The position numbers and the translations under genes were made by a program. A stretch of DNA of 64,000 bases, from contig NZ_MPKW01000001.1 of assembly GCF_009729415.1 (NCBI RefSeq), forward strand, positions 372,001 through 436,000, in the 5' to 3' direction. Positions 22,285 through 30,838 of this stretch are shown here, piece after piece. The stretch's first letter is position 1. Every line of letters starts with the position of its first letter. Origin of the DNA: Mycolicibacterium sp. CBMA 234 (lineage in GTDB: Bacteria > Actinomycetota > Actinomycetes > Mycobacteriales > Mycobacteriaceae). Below the pieces are notes generated by a model. It saw nothing but the letters and a program-made list of their open reading frames with translations. It did not search any database and was not told where the DNA came from.

Positions 22285-23711
22285 TAGCCGACAGCACCTT
22301 CCATTTGCAGCTCGATCAGCCGGTTCAGCTCGAGCGCGTATTCCATTGGCAGTTCCTTGGCGATGGGCTCGACGAAGCCGCGCACCACCATCGCCATGGC
22401 CTCGTCCTCGGTCAGGCCGCGGCTCATCAGATAGAACATCTGATCCTCGCTGACCTTCGAGACCGTGGCCTCGTGACCCATCGTGACGTCGTCCTCACGG
22501 ATGTCGACGTACGGGTAGGTATCCGAGCGGCTGATGTTATCGACCAGCAGCGCATCGCATTTCACGCTCGACTTGGAACCGTGCGCACCCTTGTTGATCT
22601 GGATCAGGCCGCGGTACGACGACCGTCCGCCACCGCGGGCCACCGACTTCGACACGATGTTGCTCGACGTGTTCGGAGCCAGGTGCACCATCTTGGCGCC
22701 GGTGTCCTGGTGCTGACCTTCGCCTGCGAACGCCACCGAGAGCACCTCACCCTTGGCGTGCTCGCCGGTCATCCAGACCGCCGGGTACTTCATGGTGACC
22801 TTGGAGCCGATGTTGCCGTCGATCCACTCCATGGTGGCGCCGGCCTCGGCGCGGGCCCGCTTGGTGACCAGGTTGTAGACGTTGTTCGACCAGTTCTGGA
22901 TGGTCGTGTAACGCACGCGCGCACCGGGTTTCACCACGATCTCGACCACGGCCGAGTGCAGCGAGTCGGACTTGTAGATCGGCGCGGTACAACCCTCGAC
23001 GTAGTGCACGTACGAGCCCTCGTCGGCGATGATCAGCGTCCGCTCGAACTGGCCCATGTTCTCGGTGTTGATCCGGAAGTAGGCCTGCAGCGGGATGTCG
23101 ACGCGCACGCCTGGCGGCACGTAGATGAACGAACCACCCGACCACACGGCGGAGTTCAGGGCGGAGAACTTGTTGTCGCCGGCCGGGATCACGGTGCCGA
23201 AGTACTGCTTGAAGAGCTCCGGGTGCTCACGCAGACCCGAGTCGGTGTCCAGGAAGATGACGCCTTGCGCCTCAAGGTCTTCACGGATCGAGTGGTAGAC
23301 CACCTCGGACTCGTACTGGGCCGCGACACCGGCCACCAGCCGCTGCTTCTCGGCCTCCGGGATGCCCAGGCGGTCGTAGGTGTTCTTGATGTCCTCGGGC
23401 AGTTCCTCCCAGGACGCGGCCTGCTTCTCACTGGACCGCACGAAGTACTTGATGTTGTCGAAGTCGATGCCGTCGAGGTCAGAGCCCCAGCGCGGCATGG
23501 GCTTCTTGTCGAAGATGTGCAGCGACTTGAGCCGGAAGTCGAGCATCCACTCCGGCTCGTTCTTCTTGCCGGAGATGTCGCGGACGACGGCCTCGTTCAG
23601 CCCACGCTGGGCCGCGGCACCTGCCACGTCACTGTCAGCCCAGCCGTAGCCGTAAGTGCCCAGGGAGGCAATGGTTTCCTCCTGGGTCAACTGTTCCGGG
23701 GTAGTCGTCAT
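22284..23711 (-). CDS. sufB: Fe-S cluster assembly scaffold SufB, no intein
   Basis: SufB carries the nascent Fe-S cluster. The protein of 475 residues is full-length with continuous conserved sequence, including [25 protein letters not shown], of which the cysteine is the likely sulfur acceptor, and [20 protein letters not shown] at the C-terminus. M. tuberculosis SufB (Rv1461) is interrupted by an intein; no intein is present here. The ATG at 23711 was chosen because it overlaps the sufR stop (ATGA) and gives the normal MTTTPEQL start. The longer upstream frame is the shadow of sufR. Confidence 0.96.
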   Translation of the reverse strand: MTTTPEQLTQEETIASLGTYGYGWADSDVAGAAAQRGLNEAVVRDISGKKNEPEWMLDFRLKSLHIFDKKPMPRWGSDLDGIDFDNIKYFVRSSEKQAASWEELPEDIKNTYDRLGIPEAEKQRLVAGVAAQYESEVVYHSIREDLEAQGVIFLDTDSGLREHPELFKQYFGTVIPAGDNKFSALNSAVWSGGSFIYVPPGVRVDIPLQAYFRINTENMGQFERTLIIADEGSYVHYVEGCTAPIYKSDSLHSAVVEIVVKPGARVRYTTIQNWSNNVYNLVTKRARAEAGATMEWIDGNIGSKVTMKYPAVWMTGEHAKGEVLSVAFAGEGQHQDTGAKMVHLAPNTSSNIVSKSVARGGGRSSYRGLIQINKGAHGSKSSVKCDALLVDNISRSDTYPYVDIREDDVTMGHEATVSKVSEDQMFYLMSRGLTEDEAMAMVVRGFVEPIAKELPMEYALELNRLIELQMEGAVG

Positions 23712-24466
23712 TGCGACACTCCTTCTTCTTGGGTCGCGGTGTGGATGGAGTGGACTGCGTTCTCGGGGATCACGGGCACGTGCGTCGTACATGCACAATC
23801 GCCGTTCACGATGGTGGCCAGGCGCTGCACATGCGTGCCCAGCACTTCAGCGAAGGCTTCGCGCTCGGCCTCGCACAGTTCGGGGAATTCTTCAGCGACG
23901 TGCGAGACCGGGCAGTGGTGCTGGCAGATCTGGACGCCACCGATCGGTCCGGTCACCGGGGTGGTCGTGGTGGCGTAGCCGGCCTGGGTCAATGCTGCAG
24001 CCACCTGGTCCGCGGTGTCGGCGATGTCGTCTGCGGCGGTAACGCCGGACAGGATCGAGTCGATACGGCGCCGGGCGAAGGTGTGGATGGCGGCGTCGCC
24101 GCCGATCTCACGCAGTTGCCGCATGGCTGCCACAGCCAGGTCGTCGTAGGTGTGGCCGAGCTTGGCCCGGCCGGCAGCGGTCAACCGGAAGCGCTTGGCG
24201 GGCCGGCCGCGGCCGTTGTGCTGCCACGCCGCCGCAGCGTTGGATTCGGCGTCACCGGCGTCGATCAGCGCGTCCAGATGACGGCGCACACCGGCGGCAG
24301 AAATACCGAGGCGCTCACCGATCTCGCCGGCCGTGACCGCGCCTTCCAGCAGCAATTGCACAATCGCCGAGCGGGTGTGACCGTCCGAAACAGCCGTCGC
24401 CGACGTCACCGCGGTCGCGGTGCCGGCAGTTGAGGGCGCTTCAGGCGCTCCCATCGGCAATTTCAC
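23708..24466 (-). CDS. sufR: SufR, Fe-S cluster-sensing repressor of the suf operon
   Basis: This 252-residue regulator has an N-terminal winged helix (about residues 30-95: [23 protein letters not shown]) and a C-terminal metal-binding region with Cys181, Cys185 and Cys198 (C-x3-C-x12-C, starting [10 protein letters not shown]) and Cys224/Cys226 (GDCACTTH). These ligate the Fe-S cluster in SufR proteins, which repress suf when cluster supply is adequate. It corresponds to Rv1460. The start is uncertain: GTG at 24466 or ATG at 24454, neither with a clear ribosome binding site. It leads the suf operon and is divergent from mptB. Confidence 0.92.
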   Translation of the reverse strand: MKLPMGAPEAPSTAGTATAVTSATAVSDGHTRSAIVQLLLEGAVTAGEIGERLGISAAGVRRHLDALIDAGDAESNAAAAWQHNGRGRPAKRFRLTAAGRAKLGHTYDDLAVAAMRQLREIGGDAAIHTFARRRIDSILSGVTAADDIADTADQVAAALTQAGYATTTTPVTGPIGGVQICQHHCPVSHVAEEFPELCEAEREAFAEVLGTHVQRLATIVNGDCACTTHVPVIPENAVHSIHTATQEEGVSQ

Positions 24467-24501
24467 AACACCATTGTGACGGAATTCGGAAACCGAATCT
24501 A
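24463..24501 (-). promoter_or_regulatory. sufR promoter with two inverted repeats
   Basis: On the minus strand TAGATT (24501-24496) fits a mycobacterial -10. The inverted repeat ATTCGG-AAA-CCGAAT (24484-24498) covers this hexamer and the expected start point near 24489. A second dyad, TCACAA-N5-TTGTGA (24463-24479), lies at the sufR start codon and resembles the ACACT-N5-TGTGA type of site reported for M. tuberculosis SufR. Either could be the autoregulatory operator. Confidence 0.5.
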
Positions 24502-24560
24502 GGAAGGTAACCCTTATCACCGCTGCCGCGGACTTCGGCAAGCCAAATAGTGCCTACAGC

Positions 24561-24573
24561 TAATCTGCTCTGA
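24561..24573 (+). promoter_or_regulatory. Leaderless promoter of mptB
   Basis: TAATCT at 24561-24566 is a TANNNT -10 hexamer. It is followed by exactly six bases and then the ATG at 24573, so the predicted transcription start is the A of the start codon. No ribosome binding site is present upstream of the ATG, which agrees with a leaderless mRNA. Confidence 0.6.
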
Positions 24574-26252
24574 TGCCCGACCGCCTCCAGCACCTCAGCA
24601 CGGCCGTCGCGCATTGGCATGCCGACGAACCGTCCGTCGGGTCGCCGCTGAATGCCAACGAAATCACCTTGCTGCGCCGTACCCGGCGGTTCGGCGCCAC
24701 CGGAACGGTACTGATGGCCATCGGCGCGCTCGGCGCGGGCGCCCGTCCCGTCGTGCAGGACCCGACGTTCGGGGTGCGCCTGCTGAACCTGCCGTCCCGC
24801 ATCCAGACCGTCTCGCTGACCATGACCACCACCGGCGCCGTCATGATGGCGCTGGCCTGGCTCATGCTGGGCCGATTCACGCTGGGTAAGCGCCGGATGT
24901 CCCGCAGCCAACTCGACCAGACGCTGATGCTGTGGGCCCTGCCGCTGCTGATCGCCCCGCCGATGTACAGCAAGGACGTCTACTCCTACCTAGCCCAAAG
25001 CCAGATCGCGCGCATCGGCCTGGATCCCTACCGCGTCGGCCCGGCCACCGGCCTCGGACTGGACCACGTCTTCACCCTGACGGTGCCGAGCCTGTGGCGG
25101 GAGACCCCCGCGCCATACGGTCCGCTGTTCTTATGGATCGGCCGCGGCATTTCCGAGCTGACCGGCGACAACATCGTCGCCGGAGTGCTCGCCCACCGCC
25201 TGGTCGTCCTGCTCGGCGTTGCGGCCACCGTGTGGGCAACGCCACGCTTGGCGCGGCGCTGCGGCGTCGCCGAAGTCAGCGCACTGTGGCTGGGACCCTG
25301 TAATCCCCTGCTGTTCATGCACCTCATCGCAGGCATTCACAACGAGGCCCCGATGCTCGGCTTGATGCTGGCCGGCACTGAATTCGCCATGCGTGGCATC
25401 GATTCCAGCCGTCCGCTCATCCCGCGACCCCTGCGCTGGCCGCGGCACCGCGCCGACTGGGCAGCGTGGTACCCGATGGCGATGCTGCTCACCGGCACCG
25501 TGCTGATCTCCTTGTCGTCACAGATCAAGTTGCCGTCGCTGCTGGCGCTGGGTTTCGTGGCCATGGCCCTGGCCCGCCGAATGGGCGGGACGATCAAGGC
25601 CTTCTTCCGCGCCTGCGTGCCGTTGGGTCTGGTCTCGCTGGGGGTGATGGCACTCGTCGGCTGGGCCAGTGGGCTCGGCTTCGGCTGGCTGTTCACCCTC
25701 GGTACCGCCAACGTGGTGCGGTCTTGGATGTCGCCCCCGACGCTGATCGCACTGGGCACCGGGCAGGTCGGCATCCTGCTCGGGCTGGGCGACCACACCA
25801 CCGCGGTCCTCGGCTTGACCCGCGGGATTGGCGTCTTCGTCATCGCCGTCCTGGTGACGTGGCTGTTGCTGTCGGTGCTGCGCGGCCGACTGCACCCGCT
25901 CGGCGGTCTGGGCGTCGCCATGGGTGCCACGGTGCTGCTGTTTCCCGTGGTGCAGCCGTGGTATCTGTTGTGGGCGATCATCCCGCTGGCCTGCTGGGCC
26001 ACCCGTCCCGGCTTCCGCGGCACCACCATCGTGGTGACGTTCGTCGTCGGCGTTTTCGGCCCGACGGCCAACGGCGACCGCTTCGCGTTGTTCCAGATCC
26101 TGGACGCCACGCTGGCAAGCACGCTCATCGTGCTGCTGCTCATCGCACTGACCCGTAACTACCTGCCGTGGCGCCGATTGCCCGACTCCGACCCCGGCAC
26201 CGCCCCTGGTAACGCCACTGCCAGGTCCGACGCTTACGCTGAATCCCCGTGA
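24573..26252 (+). CDS. mptB: Alpha-(1->6) mannopyranosyltransferase MptB
   Basis: This polytopic membrane enzyme of 559 residues is the Rv1459c equivalent, a GT-C family glycosyltransferase that uses polyprenyl-phosphomannose to extend the alpha-1,6-mannan core of lipomannan. About 12-13 helices are visible. The first large loop contains MYSKDVYSYLAQSQIARIGLDPYRVGP, which holds the acidic residues typical of GT-C active sites, followed by RETPAPYGPLF. It overlaps the ABC ATPase gene by four bases and starts a three-gene operon, and it is divergent from sufR. Confidence 0.92.
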   Translation: MPDRLQHLSTAVAHWHADEPSVGSPLNANEITLLRRTRRFGATGTVLMAIGALGAGARPVVQDPTFGVRLLNLPSRIQTVSLTMTTTGAVMMALAWLMLGRFTLGKRRMSRSQLDQTLMLWALPLLIAPPMYSKDVYSYLAQSQIARIGLDPYRVGPATGLGLDHVFTLTVPSLWRETPAPYGPLFLWIGRGISELTGDNIVAGVLAHRLVVLLGVAATVWATPRLARRCGVAEVSALWLGPCNPLLFMHLIAGIHNEAPMLGLMLAGTEFAMRGIDSSRPLIPRPLRWPRHRADWAAWYPMAMLLTGTVLISLSSQIKLPSLLALGFVAMALARRMGGTIKAFFRACVPLGLVSLGVMALVGWASGLGFGWLFTLGTANVVRSWMSPPTLIALGTGQVGILLGLGDHTTAVLGLTRGIGVFVIAVLVTWLLLSVLRGRLHPLGGLGVAMGATVLLFPVVQPWYLLWAIIPLACWATRPGFRGTTIVVTFVVGVFGPTANGDRFALFQILDATLASTLIVLLLIALTRNYLPWRRLPDSDPGTAPGNATARSDAYAESP

Positions 26253-27178
26253 GTTCTTCAGAGACGCCCGTGCTGCTGCGTGGCGTCAGTAAGCGTTACG
26301 GCGATATCCAGGCCGTCAACAATCTCGATCTTGAGGTGCAACGCGCCCAGGTGCTGGCCCTGCTCGGACCCAATGGGGCCGGCAAAACGACCACGGTCGA
26401 GATGTGCGAAGGCTTCGTCAAACCCGACTCCGGGAGCATCTCGATCCTGGGCCTTGACCCGACAGCAGACAACGCCAAGCTGCGCGAACGCATCGGCGTC
26501 ATGCTCCAGGGCGGCGGCGGTTACCCGGCCGCCAAAGCCGGCGAAATGCTGAATCTGGTGGCGGCGTACTCCGCCAATCCGCTGGACCCGCAGTGGCTGA
26601 TGGACACCCTGGGCCTGACCGAGGCCGCCCGCACCACCTACCGCCGGCTGTCCGGCGGGCAGCAGCAGCGGCTCGCGCTGGCCTGCGCCATCGTCGGGCG
26701 CCCTGAGTTGGTGTTCCTCGACGAGCCCACCGCCGGCATGGACGCCCACGCGCGAATTGTGGTGTGGGAGTTGATCGAAGGCCTGCGGCGCGACGGCGTG
26801 ACCGTCGTCCTCACCACGCACCACCTGACCGAGGCCGAGGAACTGGCTGACCAGATCGTCATCATCGACCACGGCGCGGCGGTGGCCGCTGGCACGCCGG
26901 CCGACCTGATGCGCGGCGGCGCCGAGAATCAGCTGCGCTTCACCGCGCCGCCGCGGCTCGACCTGTCGCTGTTGGTCTCGGCATTGCCCGAGGGCTATCG
27001 CGTCACCGAAGCCGCCAGCGGCGAGTACCTGGTGGAAGGGCACATCGACCCGCAGGTGCTCGCCACCGTCACTGCCTGGGCCGCGCGCCTCAACGTGCTG
27101 GCCACCGACATGCGCGTCGAGCAGCGCAGCCTCGAGGACGTGTTCCTCGACCTGACCGGACGGGAGCTGCGGTCATGA
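26249..27178 (+). CDS. ABC transporter ATP-binding protein (Rv1458c-like)
   Basis: This 309-residue DrrA/CcmA-type ATPase has Walker A GPNGAGKTT (about residue 39), signature LSGGQQQR, Walker B LVFLDEPTAGMD and the switch histidine in TTHHLTEAEEL. The C-terminal extension of about 80 residues is usual for exporter-type ATPases. The GTG start overlaps the mptB stop, and its end overlaps the permease gene, so the two form one exporter. Its substrate is unknown; linkage with mptB hints at an envelope component but is not proof. Confidence 0.9.
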   Translation: MSSSETPVLLRGVSKRYGDIQAVNNLDLEVQRAQVLALLGPNGAGKTTTVEMCEGFVKPDSGSISILGLDPTADNAKLRERIGVMLQGGGGYPAAKAGEMLNLVAAYSANPLDPQWLMDTLGLTEAARTTYRRLSGGQQQRLALACAIVGRPELVFLDEPTAGMDAHARIVVWELIEGLRRDGVTVVLTTHHLTEAEELADQIVIIDHGAAVAAGTPADLMRGGAENQLRFTAPPRLDLSLLVSALPEGYRVTEAASGEYLVEGHIDPQVLATVTAWAARLNVLATDMRVEQRSLEDVFLDLTGRELRS

Positions 27179-27960
27179 GCAGTACTGAGACCAATCGGTT
27201 CGCACCGGGGACATTCACCCCGGACCCGAGGCCGGCCACGGTGCCGGCAATGCTGGCGGCGCAGTACAGCCTGGAGCTCAAGCTGCTGCTGCGCAACGGC
27301 GAGCAGTTGCTGCTGACCATGTTCATCCCGATCACGCTGCTGATCGGGCTCACGCTGCTACCGCTGGGCTCGTTGGGTGACCATCGCCCGGGGACCTTCA
27401 CCCCGCCGATCATGGCGCTGGCGGTGATCTCGACGGCGTTCACCGGACAGGCCATCGCCGTCGCGTTCGATCGGCGCTACGGCGCACTCAAACGCCTCGG
27501 CGCGACCGCACTGCCGGTGTGGGGCATCATCGCCGGCAAGGCACTGGCCGTGGTCACCACGGTGTTTCTGCAGTCAATCCTGTTGGGCGGCATCGGTATT
27601 GCGCTCGGCTGGCGTCCCGACGTGCTGGGCCTGCTGCTCGGCGCGGTGATCATCGCGCTCGGCACCGCCTCGTTTGCCGCGCTGGGCCTGCTCCTTGGCG
27701 GGACGCTGAAGGCCGAGATTGTGCTGGCTCTCGCGAACCTATTGTGGTTCATCCTGGCCGGTCTCGGCGCCTTGACCATCGAGCACCGAGTGGTCCCCGA
27801 GGCACTGCGCTGGGTGGCACGGCTGACGCCGTCGGGCGCCCTGACCGAAGCCCTGACGCAGGCCATGACGCTGTCGGTGGACTGGTTCGGCGTGGCGGTG
27901 TTGGTCGCTTGGGGTGTACTCGCCGGACTGGCCGCGATGCGCTGGTTCCGGTTCAACTGA
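27175..27960 (+). CDS. ABC-2 type exporter permease (Rv1457c-like)
   Basis: This 261-residue membrane protein has six helices in the ABC-2 layout. The N-terminal cytosolic segment AQYSLELKLLLRNGEQLLLT leads into helix 1, and AFDRRYGALKRLGATALP is the coupling-loop region typical of drug or polysaccharide exporters. It overlaps the ATPase gene by four bases and is the last gene of the mptB operon, ahead of the ctaA promoter. The substrate is unknown. Confidence 0.88.
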   Translation: MSSTETNRFAPGTFTPDPRPATVPAMLAAQYSLELKLLLRNGEQLLLTMFIPITLLIGLTLLPLGSLGDHRPGTFTPPIMALAVISTAFTGQAIAVAFDRRYGALKRLGATALPVWGIIAGKALAVVTTVFLQSILLGGIGIALGWRPDVLGLLLGAVIIALGTASFAALGLLLGGTLKAEIVLALANLLWFILAGLGALTIEHRVVPEALRWVARLTPSGALTEALTQAMTLSVDWFGVAVLVAWGVLAGLAAMRWFRFN

Positions 27961-27972
27961 CCGGCGCCTGAC

Positions 27973-28015
27973 CCTCTACTACAGGCGGTAGTTAGCCGTC
28001 GCCTACTCTTGGACC
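27973..28015 (+). promoter_or_regulatory. ctaA dyad operator and leaderless promoter
   Basis: The dyad CTACTAC-AGGCG-GTAGTTAG (27975-27995) starts with the 15 bases CCTCTACTACAGGCG, which recur with one difference upstream of ctaB. TACTAC/GTAGTA dyads are the operator type of BlaI/CopY-family repressors, so such a repressor is a candidate. A TACTCT -10 at 28004-28009, six bases and then the GTG at 28016 give a predicted leaderless start. Confidence 0.55.
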
Positions 28016-28957
28016 GTGTTTCGCCGCCTGGTTGATCTGCTCCCCGACCCCAGCTTGCGTGCGCAGCGCCTGATCGCGGCGCTCGTCGTCCTGACGCAGG
28101 CCGGCATCGCCGTCACGGGTTCCGTCGTCCGCGTGACCGCGTCCGGCCTGGGGTGCCCCACCTGGCCTCAGTGCTTCCCGGGCAGCTTCGTCCCGATCGC
28201 GCACCCCGCGGTACCGCGCATCCATCAGGCCGTCGAGTTCGGAAACCGGATGATCACCTTCGCGGTGGTCATCACAGCGATCCTCGCCGTCCTCGCCGTC
28301 ACCCGGGCGCGACGCCGCCGCGAGGTCCTCGTCTATGCCTGGCTGATGCCGGCATCGACGGTGCTGCAGGCCGTGATGGGCGGCATCACAGTGCTCACGG
28401 GCCTGCTGTGGTGGACCGTGGCCATCCACCTCATCGCTTCGATGCTGATGGTCTGGCTGGCGGTGCTGCTCTATGTGAAGATCGGCGAGCCCGACCAGGG
28501 CGTGACTCGTACGACGGTACCCAAGGCGCTGCGCGGCCTGACCGCGCTCAGCGCGATCGTGCTGACGCTGGTGCTGGTGACGGGCACGCTCGTGACCGGC
28601 GCAGGACCGCACGCCGGCGACAAGAGCATCGACAAGCCCGTCGCACGGCTGCAGGTCGAGATCACCACGCTGGTCCACACGCACTCGTCGCTGCTGTGGA
28701 TTTACCTGTCGCTGCTCGTGGGCCTGGGCTTCGGACTGTTCGCCGTCGGCGCGTCGGCCGCAGTACGCAAGCGCCTGCTGGTCCTCGTGGCGGTGGTGTG
28801 CGGCCAGGCCACCATCGGTGCCGTGCAGTTCTTCACCGGCGTCCCCGCGGTCCTGGTGGCATGCCACGTGGCCGGTGCCGCCGCCTGCACGGCGTGCACG
28901 GCTGCGCTATGGGCGTCGATGCGACAGCGGACCAAGGCCGAGGCGCTCCAAAGCTGA
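28016..28957 (+). CDS. ctaA: Heme A synthase CtaA
   Basis: CtaA oxidises the C8 methyl of heme O to a formyl group and makes heme A for cytochrome aa3 oxidase. The 313-residue protein has eight membrane helices with histidines in each half: RIHQAVEFGNRM, VAIHLIASM, LVHTHSSLLW and VACHVAGAA, the four heme ligands of the family. The external loop has the paired cysteines region (LGCPTWPQCFPG). It corresponds to Rv1456c. The GTG is the predicted first transcribed base. The last 51 bases overlap the convergent ATP-grasp gene. Confidence 0.95.
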   Translation: MFRRLVDLLPDPSLRAQRLIAALVVLTQAGIAVTGSVVRVTASGLGCPTWPQCFPGSFVPIAHPAVPRIHQAVEFGNRMITFAVVITAILAVLAVTRARRRREVLVYAWLMPASTVLQAVMGGITVLTGLLWWTVAIHLIASMLMVWLAVLLYVKIGEPDQGVTRTTVPKALRGLTALSAIVLTLVLVTGTLVTGAGPHAGDKSIDKPVARLQVEITTLVHTHSSLLWIYLSLLVGLGFGLFAVGASAAVRKRLLVLVAVVCGQATIGAVQFFTGVPAVLVACHVAGAAACTACTAALWASMRQRTKAEALQS

Positions 28958-29845
28958 CTCGACGCCGACGGCGAATTGCCGTTGCGCCAGAGCACGTTCG
29001 GGCTCGGCAAGCTGCTGCCACCCCAGCCCCGGTTCGACGAGCTCCAATTCGAGCAGCTTCGGGTCCCGGCGGTCGCCAATGACGTCGACCCGCGCGTACA
29101 GGAGTTCCGTCGGCTCGATGCCGATATGTGCCGCCGCCGCGGCCAGCGTCGCGTAGCCGACGTCCCACAATTCGAAGTCCGGGTCAGCCGGTTGCAACTG
29201 CTCCTCGGCGTAGGTGCCGGATTCGTGCATCTCCAGGCTGCCGCCAGGCGGGGGCAGCATCGGCCCTTTGATAAAGGCGTGCGACTGCTTGCCGGCCAGG
29301 AACACCAGCGCGGTCTCCCCCGCCTCGATGCGCTCGTCGTAAGGCTGGATGAGCGCTGTGCGACCCGACGCCTGCAGCGCCGCGGCATGAGCAGCAGCTG
29401 CGGTCGCATCGGTAAAACGCTGCGCACCAACCGAACCCGCACCCACGGCGGGTTTGACCACAACCTCGCCACTGGGCACCGATACCGACTCCCCCGGCGC
29501 GAAGAACCCGCTCGACACCGTCGGCACCCCCGCTGCCGCCAGGTCGGCCAGGTACCGCTTATCGGTGTTCCATGCGACGACGTTGGGCGCGTTCAGCAGA
29601 TTGCGGACCTGCGTGGTCCACGCCAGGAACTCGTCGTGCCGCTCGGTGTAGTCCCATGTCGCCCGCAGGATCACCAGGTCGGCCTGCAGCGTGGCCGGGT
29701 CGTCCCACGCCAGCCAATGGGCGTGCAGACCGCGGTCCCGCAGCGCCTGAACCAAGCCGTCGTCGTCGCCGTCACCGTCGGGCAAAGCCTGACAACCTGC
29801 CAAAACGATACGGGGATGACGGATATCGGGCCGCGCGAGTTTCAC
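28907..29845 (-). CDS. ATP-grasp domain protein (Rv1455-like)
   Basis: The 312-residue protein begins VKLARPDIRHPRIVLAGCQ and reads as an ATP-grasp enzyme: an N-terminal alpha/beta lobe (DLVILRATWDYTERHDEF), a VVKPAVGAGSVGAQRF segment like the ATP-binding lysine region, LIQPYDERIEAGETALVFLAG, and a C-terminal LLELELVEPGLGW with the acidic metal ligands. It would ligate an acyl group to an amine or thiol with ATP, but the substrate is unknown. It occupies the Rv1455 position. The GTG at 29845 was chosen on family N-terminus and a leaderless promoter. It overlaps ctaA tail-to-tail. Confidence 0.85.
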   Translation of the reverse strand: MKLARPDIRHPRIVLAGCQALPDGDGDDDGLVQALRDRGLHAHWLAWDDPATLQADLVILRATWDYTERHDEFLAWTTQVRNLLNAPNVVAWNTDKRYLADLAAAGVPTVSSGFFAPGESVSVPSGEVVVKPAVGAGSVGAQRFTDATAAAAHAAALQASGRTALIQPYDERIEAGETALVFLAGKQSHAFIKGPMLPPPGGSLEMHESGTYAEEQLQPADPDFELWDVGYATLAAAAAHIGIEPTELLYARVDVIGDRRDPKLLELELVEPGLGWQQLAEPERALAQRQFAVGVESALERLGLGPLSHRRP

Positions 29846-29857
29846 GTTGGAATGATA
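29846..29857 (-). promoter_or_regulatory. Leaderless promoter of the ATP-grasp gene
   Basis: On the minus strand TATCAT (29857-29852) is a TANNNT -10 hexamer followed by six bases and then the GTG at 29845. The hexamer lies only 7 bases before the start codon of the divergent qor gene, so the two promoters must overlap. Confidence 0.6.
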
Positions 29858-29863
29858 GGTGGC

Positions 29864-30838
29864 ATGCACGCCATCGAAGTCGCCGAACTCGGCGGTCCGG
29901 AAGTCCTGTCCTACGTCGATCGCCCCGAGCCCACGCCCGGGCCCGGCGAGGTGCTCATCAAGGCTGAAGCCATCGGCGTCAACTTCATCGACACCTATTT
30001 CCGCTCCGGGCTGTACCAGCGTGCGGTGCCGTACATCCCGGGCCAGGAGGTCTGCGGAACCATCACCGCGGTCGGCGAGGACGTCGCAGCGCTGGCGGTC
30101 GGCGACCGCGTGGTCACCGCCGCGGCCGACGGCACCTATTCCGAATACTGCGTCGCTCCAGCCGATTACGTCGCCTACGTACCCGACGGCGTGGAGCCCG
30201 ACGTGGCCGCTGCAGCACTGCTCAAGGGCATGACCGCGCACTACCTGATCAAGTCGACCTACCCGGTGCAGCAGGGTGACACGGTGCTGCTGCACGCCGG
30301 CGCCGGCGGCGTCGGGCTGATCCTGACGCAGTGGGCCACCAGCATGGCCGTCAAAGTGATCACCACCGTCTCCAACAACGACAAGGCCGCGTTGTCCCGG
30401 CGGGCTGGCGCCATCGAAGTGCTGGATTACCCCGATGACCCGGCCGAATTCGGCGCGAAGATCCGCGAACTCACCGGCGGTCAGGGGGTGGCTGCGGTCT
30501 ACGACGGCGTCGGTGCCGCCACGTTCGACGCCAGCATGGCCAGCCTCGCTGTCCGCGGCACCCTGGCCTTGTTCGGCGCCTCCAGCGGACCCGTACCGCC
30601 ATTCGACCTGCAACGACTCAACAGCGCCGGCTCGCTGTTCGTCACCCGGCCGACCCTGGCTCACTACACCCGAACACCCGACGAATTCTCGTGGCGGGCA
30701 GGCGAACTGCTGCAGGCCGTCGCCGACGGCACCATAGACGTGACGATCAGTCAGCGTTATCCGCTGGCCGACGCCGCGCGGGCGCACGCCGACCTTCAGG
30801 CCCGCCTGACGGTCGGCTCGGTGGTCCTGGCGCCCTAG
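29864..30838 (+). CDS. qor: Zinc-independent quinone oxidoreductase Qor
   Basis: This 324-residue medium-chain dehydrogenase/reductase of the quinone oxidoreductase class matches Rv1454c. Visible are the N-terminal IKAEAIGVNFIDTYFRSGLY, the NADPH-binding HAGAGGVGLILTQWA (about residue 145), and LRAL-type GNQ-loop equivalents. The catalytic zinc cysteine and histidine of alcohol dehydrogenases are absent. It probably reduces quinones or enones with NADPH. I chose the ATG at 29864 because it gives the conserved MHAIEV start; an in-frame ATG at 29852 lies in the promoter of the divergent gene. Its last four bases overlap the DUF1254-type gene. Confidence 0.92.
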   Translation: MHAIEVAELGGPEVLSYVDRPEPTPGPGEVLIKAEAIGVNFIDTYFRSGLYQRAVPYIPGQEVCGTITAVGEDVAALAVGDRVVTAAADGTYSEYCVAPADYVAYVPDGVEPDVAAAALLKGMTAHYLIKSTYPVQQGDTVLLHAGAGGVGLILTQWATSMAVKVITTVSNNDKAALSRRAGAIEVLDYPDDPAEFGAKIRELTGGQGVAAVYDGVGAATFDASMASLAVRGTLALFGASSGPVPPFDLQRLNSAGSLFVTRPTLAHYTRTPDEFSWRAGELLQAVADGTIDVTISQRYPLADAARAHADLQARLTVGSVVLAP

